Below the pieces are notes generated by a model that did not search any database, was not told the origin of the DNA, and worked only from the letters and a program-made list of their open reading frames with translations. A stretch of DNA of 64,000 nt from Lysobacter arvi (GTDB lineage: Bacteria; Pseudomonadota; Gammaproteobacteria; Xanthomonadales; Xanthomonadaceae): positions 1,488,001-1,552,000 of the forward strand of contig JARUHG010000001.1 of NCBI GenBank assembly GCA_031216755.1, written 5' to 3'. Shown here piece after piece: positions 46,374 through 56,900 of this stretch; positions within the stretch are counted from its first letter, which is position 1; each line of letters opens with the position of its first letter. A program made the translations under genes and the position numbers.

Positions 46374-48830
46374 TCAGCGCGCCACTTCCACCGTCCAGTC
46401 GCGAACCGCATCGGCTACGTCGAACGTCAGCGTCTTCGCGGACGCGTCGTACTTCCAGCCCGCAGCGGCCGTGCCGTCGACTTTCACCGCCGAGGGCCGC
46501 TGCGCCACGCCGAAGACGGTTACGCGCACCGCCTTCCACCACGGTGCGAATCCACCATGCACGACGCGCGCATCGAGCGACGTCGTCGATGCACCAACGC
46601 GGCACGCATAAGCCACGCGGAGGAACGCTCCTTCGCGATACGCGAAGCTCTCGCCATCGTCCTGGTAGAGCGAGCCGCTGCACTCATCCGACGCCGCATC
46701 CGGCAGGTACACCTGCAGCTCCAGCGGCCCTTTGGGCACTTCGCCGGTGTGCTGCACCAGCGCCTGCATCGGCACGATCGCGCCGGCGCGCGCGTACAGC
46801 GGCGTGCCGGACGGCCGCGGATTGATCTTGATGGGCGTCTTCGCCGCAACGAAACGCTGCGACGTCCCGAATGCGTACCACGCGCCCGGCGGCAGCGACA
46901 CCGCATGCGCGTCGAGCCGTTCGTCCACCACCGGCGCGACGAACAGGTCTCCGCCGAACAGGAAGTCGCGATCGTTGCCGTAGAACGCTTCGGCCTGCGG
47001 ATAGCGCAGGAACACCGGCCGCATGATCGGCATGCCCGTGCGCGCGTTCTCTTCCGCCGCGGTGTAGAGGTACGGCATCAGGCGATAACGCAGTTCGATC
47101 GCCTCGCGGCGCAGCGCTTCGTGCTTCGGCCCGTCCACCCACGCTTCGTGCGGCCGCGTGTCGGTTGCGGCGTGGTTGCGATACACCGGATTGAACGCGC
47201 CCAGCTGGAACCATCGCGTCAGCAGATCCGCCGGCGGCGAACCGATGAAACCGCCGATATCGTCGCCCGACATCGCCATGCCGGAAAGCCCGAGGCTCAG
47301 CAGGTTCGGCGTGCTCTGCGCGAGGTGGAACCAGCTCGCCGTGTTGTCGCCGGTCCATGTCGCCGCGTAACGCTGCGCACCTGCATACGCCGCACGCGTG
47401 AGCACGAACGGCCGCTGCGCCGGCTGCAACTTCAGCAGGCCCTCGAACGTTGCCCGGGCGTTGAGCATGCCGTAGACGTTGTGGATGGCGCGATGGTCGC
47501 GCGTCGTTCCGTCGTCCATGCGATGCACGGCATCGAGCGACATGGTGTTGCCGGGCACGTTGAACACCGACGGCTCGTTCATGTCGTTCCAGTAGCCGGC
47601 CGCGCCCATCTCGGCGAAATCGCGGTACAGCCCGCCCCACCAGTCGCGCACGCGCGTCAGCGTGAAGTCCGGAAACACCGAGTCGCCCGGCCACACTTCG
47701 CCGATGTACAGCGAGCCATCGGGATTGCGGATGAACACGTCGTCGCGCAGGCCCGAATCGAACGCCGCGTAGCCCTTGTCCGGATCGTGCTTGATGTGCA
47801 GGTCGGTGATGAGCACCGTGCGCAGTCCTTCCCTGCGCAGGTCGGCGATCATCGCCTCGAACGTCGGAAACTGCGCGCGATCCACGGTGAACGGCGCGTA
47901 GCCCTTCTGGTAATCGATGTCGAGGTAGATCGCATCGCTCGGGATGCGCCGGTCGCGCAGTTGCCTGGCGATCTCGCGCACCTTCGATTCGGGGTGATAC
48001 GTGTAGCGCGATTGCTGGAAGCCCAGCGACCACAACGGCGGCAACGGCGTGCGGCCGGTCAGTGCGGTGTAGCGTTCGATCACCTGCCCCGGCTGCGGAC
48101 CGGCGATGAAGTAGTAATCGAGCGGACCGTCTTCGGCGCCGAAGGACAACGTGCCGTCGGATTCCTTGCCGAAGTCGAAACTGCTGCGATGCGTGTTGTC
48201 GAAGAACACGCCGTACGCCACGCCGCCGCGCAGGCCGATGAAGAACGGGATCGACTTGTACAGCGGATCGGTGGTGCCCTGCCAACCGTAGGATTCGCTG
48301 TTCCACATCGTGAAGGCGCGACCGCGGCGATCCAGCGGCCCCGCCTTGTCGCCCAGGCCGTAGTAATGCTCGTCGGCCGGCATCGCCTTCCACACCCGCA
48401 CGCGCGTGCCGTGCGCGCCGGGCAACCAGGCCATCGGCAGGGAGGCATCGTCGGCCAGCAACGCGCGCCCGTCGCCATCGACGAAATCCACCCGCAGCGG
48501 AGACCGATGCACGATCGCGACGACGTCTCCGGCGCGAACGCGGACCGCATCGCGCGATTCCTCGATCGCCACCTGTAGCGGTTCGGCCGCCTGCACCACG
48601 GCCCAGGACGCGTCGCCGTCGAAGCGGCCCTCCGGCGCGAGACGAACGCGGAAGACGCCGTCCGCATGGACGCTCACCTGCACCCGCGCGTCGCCGCTGT
48701 GGACCACGACGCCGTCTGCCCGACGCTCGACGCGTCCGGCCTCGCCCAGGTGGCGCCAGCCCGTCGCCTGCACCGTGCCGCACAGCCCCAGCGCCAGCAG
48801 CGCACAGGCGAGCCATCTCCATGCCGTCAT
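46374..48830 (-). CDS. Secreted GH31-family alpha-glycosidase
   Basis: An 818-residue glycoside hydrolase with a signal peptide ([16 protein letters not shown]). After an N-terminal beta-sandwich comes the GH31 barrel: [43 protein letters not shown], the nucleophile region [12 protein letters not shown] (Asp in WNDMNEP), the acid/base region [10 protein letters not shown] and [10 protein letters not shown]. Residues after about 620 form the C-terminal beta domains, including a DUF5110-like segment. It probably releases glucose or a related sugar from alpha-linked oligosaccharides outside the inner membrane; xylosidase activity cannot be excluded. No sugar transporter is adjacent. Confidence 0.94.
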   Translation of the reverse strand: MTAWRWLACALLALGLCGTVQATGWRHLGEAGRVERRADGVVVHSGDARVQVSVHADGVFRVRLAPEGRFDGDASWAVVQAAEPLQVAIEESRDAVRVRAGDVVAIVHRSPLRVDFVDGDGRALLADDASLPMAWLPGAHGTRVRVWKAMPADEHYYGLGDKAGPLDRRGRAFTMWNSESYGWQGTTDPLYKSIPFFIGLRGGVAYGVFFDNTHRSSFDFGKESDGTLSFGAEDGPLDYYFIAGPQPGQVIERYTALTGRTPLPPLWSLGFQQSRYTYHPESKVREIARQLRDRRIPSDAIYLDIDYQKGYAPFTVDRAQFPTFEAMIADLRREGLRTVLITDLHIKHDPDKGYAAFDSGLRDDVFIRNPDGSLYIGEVWPGDSVFPDFTLTRVRDWWGGLYRDFAEMGAAGYWNDMNEPSVFNVPGNTMSLDAVHRMDDGTTRDHRAIHNVYGMLNARATFEGLLKLQPAQRPFVLTRAAYAGAQRYAATWTGDNTASWFHLAQSTPNLLSLGLSGMAMSGDDIGGFIGSPPADLLTRWFQLGAFNPVYRNHAATDTRPHEAWVDGPKHEALRREAIELRYRLMPYLYTAAEENARTGMPIMRPVFLRYPQAEAFYGNDRDFLFGGDLFVAPVVDERLDAHAVSLPPGAWYAFGTSQRFVAAKTPIKINPRPSGTPLYARAGAIVPMQALVQHTGEVPKGPLELQVYLPDAASDECSGSLYQDDGESFAYREGAFLRVAYACRVGASTTSLDARVVHGGFAPWWKAVRVTVFGVAQRPSAVKVDGTAAAGWKYDASAKTLTFDVADAVRDWTVEVAR

Positions 48831-48913
48831 TCACCGTCTCCCCTCGAACCCGTGCCCGATTCAAGCACGCAAGCCGGCGGGCGGCCCCATGAAGACGTTT
48901 TCAATCGAGCCGG

Positions 48914-48951
48914 AGGCGTGTTGCCCCGTCTTCCATACTGGCAACACACCT
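48914..48951. promoter_or_regulatory. Inverted repeat upstream of accA
   Basis: AGGCGTGTTGCC (48914-48925) and GGCAACACACCT (48940-48951) can pair over 12 positions with one mismatch, around a 14-base loop. It lies about 60 bases upstream of accA and about 85 from the divergent GH31 gene. A TAGACT just downstream at 48976-48981 could be the accA -10, which would place the dyad as a possible operator. Confidence 0.5.
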
Positions 48952-49010
48952 CTCGGTACGGTCACCCGGCCTCGGCTAGACTGTCCCACTTTCCGGCCAC
49001 CGGCCCGAGC

Positions 49011-49970
49011 ATGAATCCGAACTACCTCGACTTCGAGCAGCCCATCGCCGACCTGGAAGCCAAGATCCAGGAGCTGCGCCACGCCAGCAACGCCCCGGCG
49101 GTGGACGTGGACGCCGAAGTGCATGCACTGCAGGACAAGCTGCGCATCCGCACCGCGCAGATCTTTCGCGACCTGTCCCCGTGGCAGGTCTCGCAGCTGG
49201 CCCGCCATCCGGCGCGCCCGTACACCAACGACTACATCCGCGTGATGTGCGACGAGTTCCAGGAACTCGCCGGCGATCGCGCGTTCGCCGACGACGCCGC
49301 CATCGTCGGCGGCCTGGGCCGCATCAACGGCCGCAGCGTGGTGATCATCGGCCACCAGAAGGGCCGCGACACCAAGAGCAAGATCAAGCGCAATTTCGGC
49401 ATGCCGCGCCCGGAGGGTTACCGCAAGGCGCTGCGCCTGATGAAGCTGGCCGAACGTTTCCGCCTGCCCATCCTCACCTTCATCGACACCCCCGGCGCGT
49501 ACCCGGGCGTGGGCGCGGAAGAGCGCGGCCAGTCCGAAGCCATCGCACGCAACCTGCTGGAAATGAGCGAGCTGAAGGTCCCGGTGATCTGCACCGTGAT
49601 CGGCGAAGGCGGCTCCGGCGGCGCGCTGGCGATCGGCGTCGGCGATCGCACGCTGATGCTGGAATACAGCACCTATTCGGTGATCTCGCCGGAAGGCTGC
49701 GCGTCGATCCTGTGGAAGGACGCGGCCAAGGCGAAGGACGCCGCCGAACAGCTCGGCCTCACCGCCAAGCGCCTGCTCGGCCTGGGCCTGATCGACAAGA
49801 TCGTGCGTGAGCCGATCGGTGGCGCACACCGCAATCCGAAGCAGATGGCCACGCGCCTGAAGGCCGTGCTGCTCAACGAGCTCGACTCGCTGGAGCCGTT
49901 GCCCGTCGAGGATCTGCTGGAGCGCCGCTACCAGCGCCTGCGCCGCTACGGCGCGTACGAGGCGGCGTAA
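49011..49970 (+). CDS. accA: Acetyl-CoA carboxylase carboxyltransferase subunit alpha
   Basis: With AccD forms the carboxyltransferase that makes malonyl-CoA, the first committed step of fatty acid synthesis. The 319 residues equal E. coli AccA in length. It begins [19 protein letters not shown], continues with [13 protein letters not shown], and has the crotonase-fold segments [38 protein letters not shown] and [17 protein letters not shown]. The C-terminus is helical. A mosaic repeat begins about 30 bases after the stop. Confidence 0.99.
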   Translation: MNPNYLDFEQPIADLEAKIQELRHASNAPAVDVDAEVHALQDKLRIRTAQIFRDLSPWQVSQLARHPARPYTNDYIRVMCDEFQELAGDRAFADDAAIVGGLGRINGRSVVIIGHQKGRDTKSKIKRNFGMPRPEGYRKALRLMKLAERFRLPILTFIDTPGAYPGVGAEERGQSEAIARNLLEMSELKVPVICTVIGEGGSGGALAIGVGDRTLMLEYSTYSVISPEGCASILWKDAAKAKDAAEQLGLTAKRLLGLGLIDKIVREPIGGAHRNPKQMATRLKAVLLNELDSLEPLPVEDLLERRYQRLRRYGAYEAA

Positions 49971-49999
49971 GCCCGCCGATCAGCTTTCCGCTCTTCGAG

Positions 50000-50202
50000 C
50001 CCCTCTCCCTGCGGGAGAGGGGTTGAGGTGAGGGTCCGGACGTGCGACGCGCTGGCGCTCGCAGTGCACTCGCTCGCTGCTTCTCGATGCCGAAAGATCA
50101 GAATGGATTCCAGCCTTCGCTGGAATAACGGTGAGTTGATTCACCGTCACGAGAGTGCCCCTGACTTACGGGCCTGGGTCCCGACTTTCGCCGGGATGAC
50201 GT
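50000..50202. repeat. Compound intergenic repeat, copy 3 (after accA)
   Basis: A perfect hairpin CCCCTCTCCC/GGGAGAGGGG with loop TGC at 50000-50022 is followed by GGTTGAGGTGAGGGTCCGGACGTG-like sequence in divergent form, the palindrome GATTCCAGCCTTCGCTGGAA (50105-50124 region), and the GGCCTGGGTCCCGACTTTCG module at 50171-50202. The module order equals that after dnaE. Confidence 0.75.
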
Positions 50203-50265
50203 TCATGCGAGTCGATGTCGAGGCAATGGTCGCTCGTCCGCAACACTCGTTCCGTCGAAGCTCGC

Positions 50266-51327
50266 TCACCACGCGCGCAGATACTGCTCCGGCCCGTGCA
50301 GTTCGCCCGAGAGCTCCTTAGCCGCGCGGCGCGGGAAGTACGGATCGCGCAGCAGCTCGCGTGCGATCAACACCACGTCCGCATCGCCCTGCTCGACGAT
50401 CGCCTCGGCGTGGTCGGGTTGGGTGATCAGGCCCACCGCGCCCGTAGCGATGCCGGCCTCCTTCCGGATGCGCGCCGCGAACGGCACCTGATACCCCGCA
50501 TGCAGCGGGATCTTCGCGCCCGGCGCCAGGCCGCCGCTGGAGACGTCGATCAGGTCGATGCCGCGCTGCTTCACGATGCGCGCCAGTTCGATGCTCTCCT
50601 CGATGTCCCATCCGCCTTCGAGCCAATCGGTCGCCGACACGCGCAGCCACAGCGGCAGACGCTCCGGCCACACCTTGCGCACGGCATCGACGACTTCCAG
50701 CAGCAGGCGAGCGCGGTTCTCGAACGAACCGCCGTATTCGTCGGTGCGATGGTTCGACAGCGGCGACAGGAACTGGTGCAGCAGGTAACCGTGCGCCGCG
50801 TGGATCTCGGCGATCTGGAACCCGGCCGCCTTCGCGCGCCACGCGGCGCAGGCGAAATCGTCCGCGACGTTGCGCAGCTCGCTGGCTTCCAGCGCGCGCG
50901 GAACCGGCGAGGTTTCGCTGAAGGCGATCGCGCTGGGCGCGACCGGCGTCCAGCCGCCATCGTCCGGCGACACCGCGATGCCGCCGAGCCACGGCGGCGC
51001 GGTGCTGGCCTTGCGGCCGGCATGTCCGAGCTGGATGCCGGGCACGGTGCCCTGGCTCGCGATGAAACGCGTGATGCGCGACCAGGCTTCGGCCTGACGG
51101 TCGTTCCACAGGCCGGTGTCGGCCGGCGAAATGCGCCCTTCGGCCGAGACCGCGCTCGCCTCGGCGATGATCGCGCCCGCGCCGCCCACCGCGCGGCTGC
51201 CCAGGTGCACCAGATGCCAGTCGTTGGGCATGCCGTCGACCGCGGAGTACTGGCACATCGGCGCCACCACGAGGCGATTGCGCAGGGTGAGCGCGCGTTG
51301 TTCGAACGGGGTGAAAAGCCGGGACAC
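50266..51327 (-). CDS. NADH:flavin oxidoreductase, Old Yellow Enzyme family (YqjM/XenA type)
   Basis: FMN enzyme of 353 residues reducing activated C=C bonds or nitro compounds with NAD(P)H. From GTG at 51327 (AGGAG 6 bases upstream) the N-terminus reads [20 protein letters not shown] as Met-start. The APMCQYSA motif puts Cys25 at the position that tunes the flavin in XenA/YqjM-type enzymes. HAAH (176-179) supplies the two substrate-binding histidines, and [20 protein letters not shown] is a family hallmark. The longer in-frame extension to 51486 has no ribosome-binding site. It sits on the opposite strand between accA and tilS. Confidence 0.95.
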   Translation of the reverse strand: MSRLFTPFEQRALTLRNRLVVAPMCQYSAVDGMPNDWHLVHLGSRAVGGAGAIIAEASAVSAEGRISPADTGLWNDRQAEAWSRITRFIASQGTVPGIQLGHAGRKASTAPPWLGGIAVSPDDGGWTPVAPSAIAFSETSPVPRALEASELRNVADDFACAAWRAKAAGFQIAEIHAAHGYLLHQFLSPLSNHRTDEYGGSFENRARLLLEVVDAVRKVWPERLPLWLRVSATDWLEGGWDIEESIELARIVKQRGIDLIDVSSGGLAPGAKIPLHAGYQVPFAARIRKEAGIATGAVGLITQPDHAEAIVEQGDADVVLIARELLRDPYFPRRAAKELSGELHGPEQYLRAW

Positions 51328-51440
51328 GAGGCACTCCTGCAAAGCGGGGACGGGGGATGGGCGCATGGTGCGACCGCAGCGCGCGCGATGCAGCCCCATC
51401 GGTGGGTTGCTGCATTCCACGACCATGGCACCATCGCGCG

Positions 51441-52760
51441 ATGCCCGCCCCGCTCGCCCGCGCCCTGCACGATCTCCCGACGGCACCGCTGTGCGTGGCT
51501 TTCAGCGGTGGGCTCGATTCCACGGCGTTGCTGCATCTGCTCGCGGCCGCGCGGCCCACGCACGGCCTGCGCGCCATCCACGTCCACCACGGGCTTCATG
51601 CCGATGCGGACCGCTGGAGCGCGCACTGCGAACGCGTCTGCGCCGAGCTGGGCATTGGGCTCGCGGTCATCCGCGTGAACGTCGCGACGACCGGCGAAGG
51701 CCCGGAAGCCGCGGCGCGCGCAGCGCGCCACGCGGCCTTCGAATCCGCGCTCGCGCCCGGCGACGTGCTGGCGCTCGCGCATCATCTCGACGACCAGGCC
51801 GAAACCTTCCTGCTACGCGCCTTGCGCGCGTCCGGGCCGGATGGGCTCGCCGCGATGCGGCGCTGGCGCGCCTTCGGCGCCGGGAGGATGTGGCGTCCGC
51901 TGCTGGACGTGCCGCGCGAGGCCCTGCTCGCCTACGCGCAAGGGCACGGGCTCGCATGGATCGACGATCCGAGCAACGCCGACGTCGCGTTCGACCGGAA
52001 TTTCCTGCGGCAGCGCGTCCTGCCGCTGCTGCGCGAACGCTGGCCGCATGCGTCCGACGCGCTGGCGCGCTCGGCGGCGCTGTGCGGACAGTCCGACGCC
52101 TTGCTGGAGGACGAAGACGCACGGGCGCTCGCGACGGTGGCGTCGGTCGATCCGCAATGCCTCTCGCGTGCCGGGCTGCTCGCACTGCCGGAAGCCCGAC
52201 GCGCACGCGTGCTGCGGCGCTGGATCGCACGGCTGGACCTGCCCGCCCTGCCGGCGAACGGCATCGAGCGCATCGAACGGGAGATCCTCGGCGCGCGCGG
52301 GGACGCCGAGCCGGTGTTCCACTGGCACGGCGCCGTGGTGCGCGCGTGGCGCGACCTGCTTCATGCCGAGGCGATGCGCCCGGACTGGCCATCCGGCTGG
52401 TGCGTCGATTGGGACGGCCGCTCGCCGCTGGCCCTTCCCACGGGCGATGCACTGATGCTGCAGGGCGCCGATGGCTTCGACGCCCCACTCCGCGTCCACG
52501 CGCGCCAGGGCGGCGAGCGCCTCACGCGACCGGGCCGCTCCCATTCGCACGCACTCAAGCAGGTGCTGCAGGAACTGGGCGTGCCGCCGTGGGAGCGCGA
52601 AGCCCTCCCGCTGCTCAGCGATCGCGCGGGCGCGCTGCTCGCGGCTGGCGATCTCATCCATTCGGCCGCGTTCGACGCCTGGCTGCGCGAACGCGGCGCA
52701 CGACTGACCTGGCGCCGCGAAGCCGCGACGCACGACGCAATCGCCATCGACGGCGATTGA
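51441..52760 (+). CDS. tilS: tRNA(Ile)-lysidine synthetase
   Basis: Attaches lysine to C34 of the CAU-anticodon isoleucine tRNA, so that it reads AUA; essential. The 439-residue protein has the PP-loop ATPase motif [16 protein letters not shown] (Ser22-Thr28). It also has [47 protein letters not shown] and [19 protein letters not shown]. The C-terminal TilS domains include [20 protein letters not shown]. The ATG at 51441 is 113 bases from the divergent oxidoreductase start. Confidence 0.97.
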   Translation: MPAPLARALHDLPTAPLCVAFSGGLDSTALLHLLAAARPTHGLRAIHVHHGLHADADRWSAHCERVCAELGIGLAVIRVNVATTGEGPEAAARAARHAAFESALAPGDVLALAHHLDDQAETFLLRALRASGPDGLAAMRRWRAFGAGRMWRPLLDVPREALLAYAQGHGLAWIDDPSNADVAFDRNFLRQRVLPLLRERWPHASDALARSAALCGQSDALLEDEDARALATVASVDPQCLSRAGLLALPEARRARVLRRWIARLDLPALPANGIERIEREILGARGDAEPVFHWHGAVVRAWRDLLHAEAMRPDWPSGWCVDWDGRSPLALPTGDALMLQGADGFDAPLRVHARQGGERLTRPGRSHSHALKQVLQELGVPPWEREALPLLSDRAGALLAAGDLIHSAAFDAWLRERGARLTWRREAATHDAIAIDGD

Positions 52761-52792
52761 CCCCCGCCGGGGGCGGGTCGCACACTTCGCGC

Positions 52793-53092
52793 ATGCCCCG
52801 CACACCCGCCCAAGACGACGCGCCGTCCACCTCGCCCGTGAGCGATTTCGAGCAGTCCCTGGACGCGCTCGAGCAGCTGGTCGAGAAGATGGAACACGGC
52901 GAAATGAGCCTGGAAGATTCGCTGGCCGCGTACGAACGCGGCGTCGGCCTGTACCGCCGCTGCCAGAGCGCGCTGGAAGAGGCCGAGCTGCGCGTGCGCC
53001 TGCTCAGCGATCCGCAGAACCCCGCGTCCGGCGAGCCGTTCTCCGCGCCTGCGGTGCAGGACGCCGGTTCGTCCTCCCGCGGCGATGTCTGA
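52793..53092 (+). CDS. xseB: Exodeoxyribonuclease VII small subunit
   Basis: Small subunit (99 aa) of the exonuclease that trims single-stranded DNA. The core is typical: [41 protein letters not shown] and [12 protein letters not shown]. It has a low-complexity N-terminus and a short Ser-rich tail. It starts 32 bases after tilS and overlaps ispA by 8 bases, which is the usual partner arrangement. The large subunit xseA is not in the window. Confidence 0.95.
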   Translation: MPRTPAQDDAPSTSPVSDFEQSLDALEQLVEKMEHGEMSLEDSLAAYERGVGLYRRCQSALEEAELRVRLLSDPQNPASGEPFSAPAVQDAGSSSRGDV

Positions 53093-53960
53093 CCTCGCGC
53101 GCTGGCGCGAACGCGCCGACGCCGCGCTGCAACGCGCCCTGCCCGACCCGCACTCCGCGCCGCAACGCCTGCACGCGGCGATGCGACACGCGGTGCTGCT
53201 GGGCGGCAAGCGCATGCGTCCGCTGCTGGTGTACGCCGCCGGTTCCGCCCACGGCGCCGCGCCGGAGACGCTCGACGCGCCGGCCGTCGCCGTCGAACTG
53301 ATCCACGCCTATTCGCTTGTCCACGACGATCTGCCGGCGATGGACGACGACGCGCTGCGCCGGGGCCAGCCGACCGTGCATGTCGCCTTCGACGAGGCGA
53401 CGGCGGTGCTCGCGGGGGACGCGCTGCAGTCGCTCGCCTTCGAGGTGCTGGCCGATGCGGATGTCGATACCGCGACGCGCGTCGACCTGCTGCGCACCCT
53501 CGCGCGTGCCTCCGGCGCTGCCGGCATGTGCGGCGGGCAGGCGCTGGATCTGGCGGCGACCGGCAACGGCATGTCGTTGTCCGTGCAGGCGCTGGAACAG
53601 CTGCACTCGCTGAAAACCGGCGCGCTGATCCGGGCCGCGGTGCGCATGGGCGCGCTGTGCGGCGGCGCCTCGTCCGGCGAACTCGACGCGCTCGATCGCT
53701 ACGCGGACGCGCTCGGCCTGGCGTTCCAGGTGCGCGACGACATCCTCGACATCGAAGGCGACAGCGCCACGCTCGGCAAGACGGCCGGCAAGGACGTCGC
53801 GCAGGACAAGGCGACCTTCCCCGCGCTCATCGGACTGGACGCCTCCCGCGTGCGCCTGGATGAACTGCGCCGCGTGATGGAAGAGGCCCTGTCGCCGCTG
53901 GGCGAACGTGCGAGCGCGCTTGCCGCGCTCGGGCGGATGGCGATCGAGCGGGATTCGTAA
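53085..53960 (+). CDS. ispA: Farnesyl diphosphate synthase
   Basis: Trans-prenyltransferase making farnesyl diphosphate for ubiquinone and undecaprenol (UppS substrate). The 291-residue protein has [13 protein letters not shown], the first aspartate-rich motif [11 protein letters not shown] (81-89) with its inserted residues as in bacterial FPP synthases, the [12 protein letters not shown] region, [14 protein letters not shown] and the second motif [13 protein letters not shown]. It is preceded by xseB as usual, but dxs does not follow. Confidence 0.96.
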   Translation: MSDLARWRERADAALQRALPDPHSAPQRLHAAMRHAVLLGGKRMRPLLVYAAGSAHGAAPETLDAPAVAVELIHAYSLVHDDLPAMDDDALRRGQPTVHVAFDEATAVLAGDALQSLAFEVLADADVDTATRVDLLRTLARASGAAGMCGGQALDLAATGNGMSLSVQALEQLHSLKTGALIRAAVRMGALCGGASSGELDALDRYADALGLAFQVRDDILDIEGDSATLGKTAGKDVAQDKATFPALIGLDASRVRLDELRRVMEEALSPLGERASALAALGRMAIERDS

Positions 53961-54045
53961 GGTCTGCCCCGAGCGCGCTTCGCTTGCCGGCTACAAGCCC
54001 AGGCAGTCAAAGCGGCCCTGCAAAACGACACGACGCTGCAAAAGC

Positions 54046-54074
54046 AAAGCGCCCGCTTCGGCGAAGCGGGCGCT
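54046..54074 (-). terminator. Intrinsic terminator after the DUF4870 gene
   Basis: AGCGCCCGCTTC (54048-54059) and GAAGCGGGCGCT (54063-54074) form a 12-bp perfect stem with a 3-base loop. The T-rich run TTTGCTTTTGC follows on the minus strand only. It lies 34 bases past the DUF4870 stop and may also serve the convergent ispA transcript. Confidence 0.82.
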
Positions 54075-54108
54075 CTTCGATCCGGGATCACATCGCGAAC
54101 AACCGCGC

Positions 54109-54552
54109 TTACTTCACCAGCCGCATCGTGAAGGGGTAACGGTACGTCACGCCATCGTTCGCCTTGATCGCGGCGATGATCGTGAACACCAGCCACGCGA
54201 TGCCGATGACGAACCACGCCGGCACCGCGATCAGCAGGCCGATGCCCAGCGTCACGAACACCAGCACCCACAGCGCGAAGAACACGATCGCGACGGTGAT
54301 GTTGAAGTTGAGCGCTTCCTTGGCCTGGTCGTCGACGAAGGGCATCGTGTCCTTCTTCACCAGCCAGATGATCAGCGGCCCGAGGAACGTGCCCCAGCCG
54401 CCGACGCCGGAAGTCAGGATCGCGCCGGCGATCGCCGACAGGTGCGCGAACATCGCCCACTGGCGCTGGTCGGCCGACACGCCACTCGGGTGCTCCGGCG
54501 GCGGCGGTGGCGGCGCGGCGGTCTGGCCGGGGTCGATCGGGTTCTCGCTCAT
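54109..54552 (-). CDS. DUF4870 membrane protein
   Basis: A 147-residue inner-membrane protein. The N-terminus has a proline run (APPPPPPEHPSG). DQRQWAMFAHLSAIAGAIL opens the domain, followed by GTFLGPLIIWLVKKD, DDQAKEALNFNIT and two closely spaced hydrophobic segments (FFALWVLVFVTLGIGLLIAV, then WFVIGIAWLVFTIIAAI). This is the DUF4870/Tic20-like pattern; no biochemical function is established to my knowledge. It is a single gene between convergent ispA and the upstream pmbA, with its own terminator. Confidence 0.9.
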   Translation of the reverse strand: MSENPIDPGQTAAPPPPPPEHPSGVSADQRQWAMFAHLSAIAGAILTSGVGGWGTFLGPLIIWLVKKDTMPFVDDQAKEALNFNITVAIVFFALWVLVFVTLGIGLLIAVPAWFVIGIAWLVFTIIAAIKANDGVTYRYPFTMRLVK

Positions 54553-54643
54553 GACGTTTCCTTGCGACGTGCCTAAAGGGGACCTGAACCACTTTCCGAC
54601 GCGGCGGCGGGCAGGTCAAGCAAGTTCCCGAGCCCGGCGCCGG

Positions 54644-56038
54644 TCAGTCGGCGGCTTCCGACTCGCCCGCCACGGTCATCCGGCCGATCAGGATGGAGCC
54701 GGTGCGTACGTGCGAACGGGGGTCGACGTCGGTGCCGACGGCCTCGATCGCAGCGAACATCGACTTCAGGTTGCCGGCGACGGTGATGCCGTCGACGGGA
54801 TACTGGATCTGCCCGTTCTCGACCCAGAAACCGCCCGCCCCGCGCGAATAGTCGCCGGTGACGTTGTTCACGCCCTGCCCCATCAGTTCGGTGACCAGCA
54901 GGCCGCGGCCCATGCCGCGCAGCATCGCGTCCAGGTCGCCGGCATTCGCCGCCACTTGCAGGTTGTGGACGCCGCCGGCGTTGGCGGTGGTCTGCAGGCC
55001 TAGCTTGCGCGCCGAATAACTGCCGAGCACGTAGCGCTGTAGGACGCCGGCGGTCACCAGCGGCGCCTCGCGCGTCGCCACGCCTTCCGCGTCGAACGAC
55101 GCCGAACGGAAGCCGCGCGGCAGGAACGGCAGTTCCTCGATGCCGAACCACTCCGGGAAAAGCGGCTGGCCCACGCTGTCGACGAGGAAGCTCGCGCGGC
55201 GGTACAACGCGCCGCCGGAGATCGCGCCGAGCAGGTGGCCGATCAGCGAGCGCGCCATTTCCGCCGAATAGAGCACCGGGTACTCGCCGGTCGGAACCTG
55301 CCGCGGTGCCAGGCGCGAGGCCGCGCGCTCGGCGGCCTTGCGGCCGATGGCGGCGGCCGACTCCAGATCGTCCGCCGACAGGCCGATGCTGTACCAGCCG
55401 TCGCGCTGCATCGCGTCGCCGCGGCCTGCGATCAGCGCACATCCGATGCTGTGCTGCGTGCTGCGTTCGCGCCCGACGAAACCGTGCGAATTCGCGTACA
55501 CGCTGATGCTTTCGCCGGTGCCGACCGAGGCGCCGTCGGAGTTCTCGATGCGCCGGTCCGCATCGCGGCCGGCCTGTTCGCAGGCGAGCGCGAGATCGAG
55601 CGCGCGATCGGCGTCGATGGGCCACGGATGCCAGGAATCGAACTCGCGCAGGTCGGTCGCCATCAGCGCCGCCTCGGCGAGGCCGGCTGCGGCGTCGTCC
55701 TCGGTGTGTCGCGCGATCGCGCAGGCCTGCTCGACGGTGGCGTCCAGGCTCGATTCGCGCAGGTCGGCGGTGCTCGCGCTGCCCTTGCGCTGGCCGAAGT
55801 ACACCGTGACCGAGATGCCGCGGTCGCGCGTGGACTCGACGGTCTCGACCTCGCCCATGCGGACGTTGACGTTGAGGCCGGACTCCTCCGAACACGACAC
55901 CTCGGCCTGCGTCGCGCCACGCGCGCGGCAGTGCTCCAGCAGGCGCTGGGACAGGTCGGCCAGCGCGTCCAGGCGCGCGTGGCTGTCGCCGAGCGAGGCG
56001 GCGTAGGCGGGGAGGTTCTGGGGCACGATCTGGCTCAA
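54644..56038 (-). CDS. pmbA: Metalloprotease subunit PmbA/TldE
   Basis: TldE half of the TldD-TldE protease, which in E. coli matures microcin B17 and degrades unfolded peptides such as CcdA; TldD carries the zinc site. The 464-residue protein has the modulator-of-DNA-gyrase fold: ARGATQAEVSCSEESGLNVNVR, GISVTVYFGQRKGSASTADL, NSHGFVGRERSTQHS, LFPEWFGIEELPFLPRG, and the C-terminal GVNNVTGDYSRGAGGFWVENG. The start is TTG at 56038, supported by AAGGA 7 bases upstream; no ATG is in frame nearby. yjgA is divergent from it, and tldD lies beyond. Confidence 0.96.
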   Translation of the reverse strand: MSQIVPQNLPAYAASLGDSHARLDALADLSQRLLEHCRARGATQAEVSCSEESGLNVNVRMGEVETVESTRDRGISVTVYFGQRKGSASTADLRESSLDATVEQACAIARHTEDDAAAGLAEAALMATDLREFDSWHPWPIDADRALDLALACEQAGRDADRRIENSDGASVGTGESISVYANSHGFVGRERSTQHSIGCALIAGRGDAMQRDGWYSIGLSADDLESAAAIGRKAAERAASRLAPRQVPTGEYPVLYSAEMARSLIGHLLGAISGGALYRRASFLVDSVGQPLFPEWFGIEELPFLPRGFRSASFDAEGVATREAPLVTAGVLQRYVLGSYSARKLGLQTTANAGGVHNLQVAANAGDLDAMLRGMGRGLLVTELMGQGVNNVTGDYSRGAGGFWVENGQIQYPVDGITVAGNLKSMFAAIEAVGTDVDPRSHVRTGSILIGRMTVAGESEAAD

Positions 56039-56172
56039 GTGGGGGTCCTTCTGGAAAACGGTCCGACGCGGACGCGGCGGGCCGATGAACGCGGATTTCG
56101 CGCAATGTGTGCTTTATCCGTGGTCATCCGCGAAAATCCGCGTCCGACAGTTCTTTTTGCAGCAGGTGCGCC

Positions 56173-56751
56173 ATGCGCGGTAGAGACGAGGAAACCGGCG
56201 AATACTTCAGCCCCAGTCGCAGCCAGAACCGGCGCGACGCGCTCGAAGTGCTGGCGCTGGGCGAAAAACTGGTCGCGCTGACCGACGCCCAGCTGGCGAA
56301 GCTGCCCGTGCCCGAGTCGCTGCTGCCGCACATCCGCGAATGCAGGCGCATCACCTCGCACATCGCGCACAAGCGTCAGCTGGCGTACCTGGCCAAGCAG
56401 ATGCGCCGCGAGGACGACGAGGTGCTGGAGGCGATCCGCGACGCCCTCGACGAGGACGGCGAAGCCGCGCGGCGCGAAGTGGCGGCGATGCACCGCGTGG
56501 AAGCCTGGCGCGAACGCCTGCTCGCCGACGGCGATGCCGCCCTGGCGCAGTTGCTCGACGAGCACCCGACCGCCGACCGCCAGCACCTGCGTGCCCTCGT
56601 GCGCAGCGCGCTGGACGAACGCCGGAAGAACAAGCCGCCGCGTGCGTTCCGCGAGCTGTACCGGGCGCTGCGCGAATTGATCGTCGGCGGCGCAGCGAAC
56701 GGCGACGACATCGATGAAGCGGACGAGTCGTTCGAGGACGACGAGCGCTGA
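56173..56751 (+). CDS. darP: Ribosome-associated protein YjgA/DarP
   Basis: A 192-residue protein of the YjgA (DUF615) family, which associates with late 50S precursors and helps assembly of the peptidyltransferase centre. Motifs: [10 protein letters not shown]-type start (here [19 protein letters not shown]), [34 protein letters not shown] and a C-terminal [16 protein letters not shown]. The tail is acidic. ATG at 56173 is preceded by an AGCAGGTG-like site. It sits between the divergent pmbA and the convergent tldD. Confidence 0.94.
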   Translation: MRGRDEETGEYFSPSRSQNRRDALEVLALGEKLVALTDAQLAKLPVPESLLPHIRECRRITSHIAHKRQLAYLAKQMRREDDEVLEAIRDALDEDGEAARREVAAMHRVEAWRERLLADGDAALAQLLDEHPTADRQHLRALVRSALDERRKNKPPRAFRELYRALRELIVGGAANGDDIDEADESFEDDER

Positions 56752-56777
56752 AGCGCTGAAGCTCATTGGATCCTGCC

Positions 56778-56874
56778 CCTCTCCCGCCTGAGGGAGAGGC
56801 GTTGGGGTGAGGACGACGCGCGCGGCCACGCGATCGGACGCGTCTCCGGGCAGCTTCTCCCGCACGCGGGAGAA
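56778..56874. repeat. Two inverted repeats in the yjgA/tldD convergent gap
   Basis: CCTCTCCC/GGGAGAGG with loop GCCTGA at 56778-56799 is a fourth member of the hairpin found after dnaE and accA, again followed by GTTGGGGTGAGG. A second dyad TTCTCCCGC/GCGGGAGAA at 56855-56874 is 26 bases beyond the tldD stop. They may form both 3' ends. Confidence 0.65.
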
Positions 56875-56900
56875 CGGAAGCGACGCGCGAACCGGCAAGC

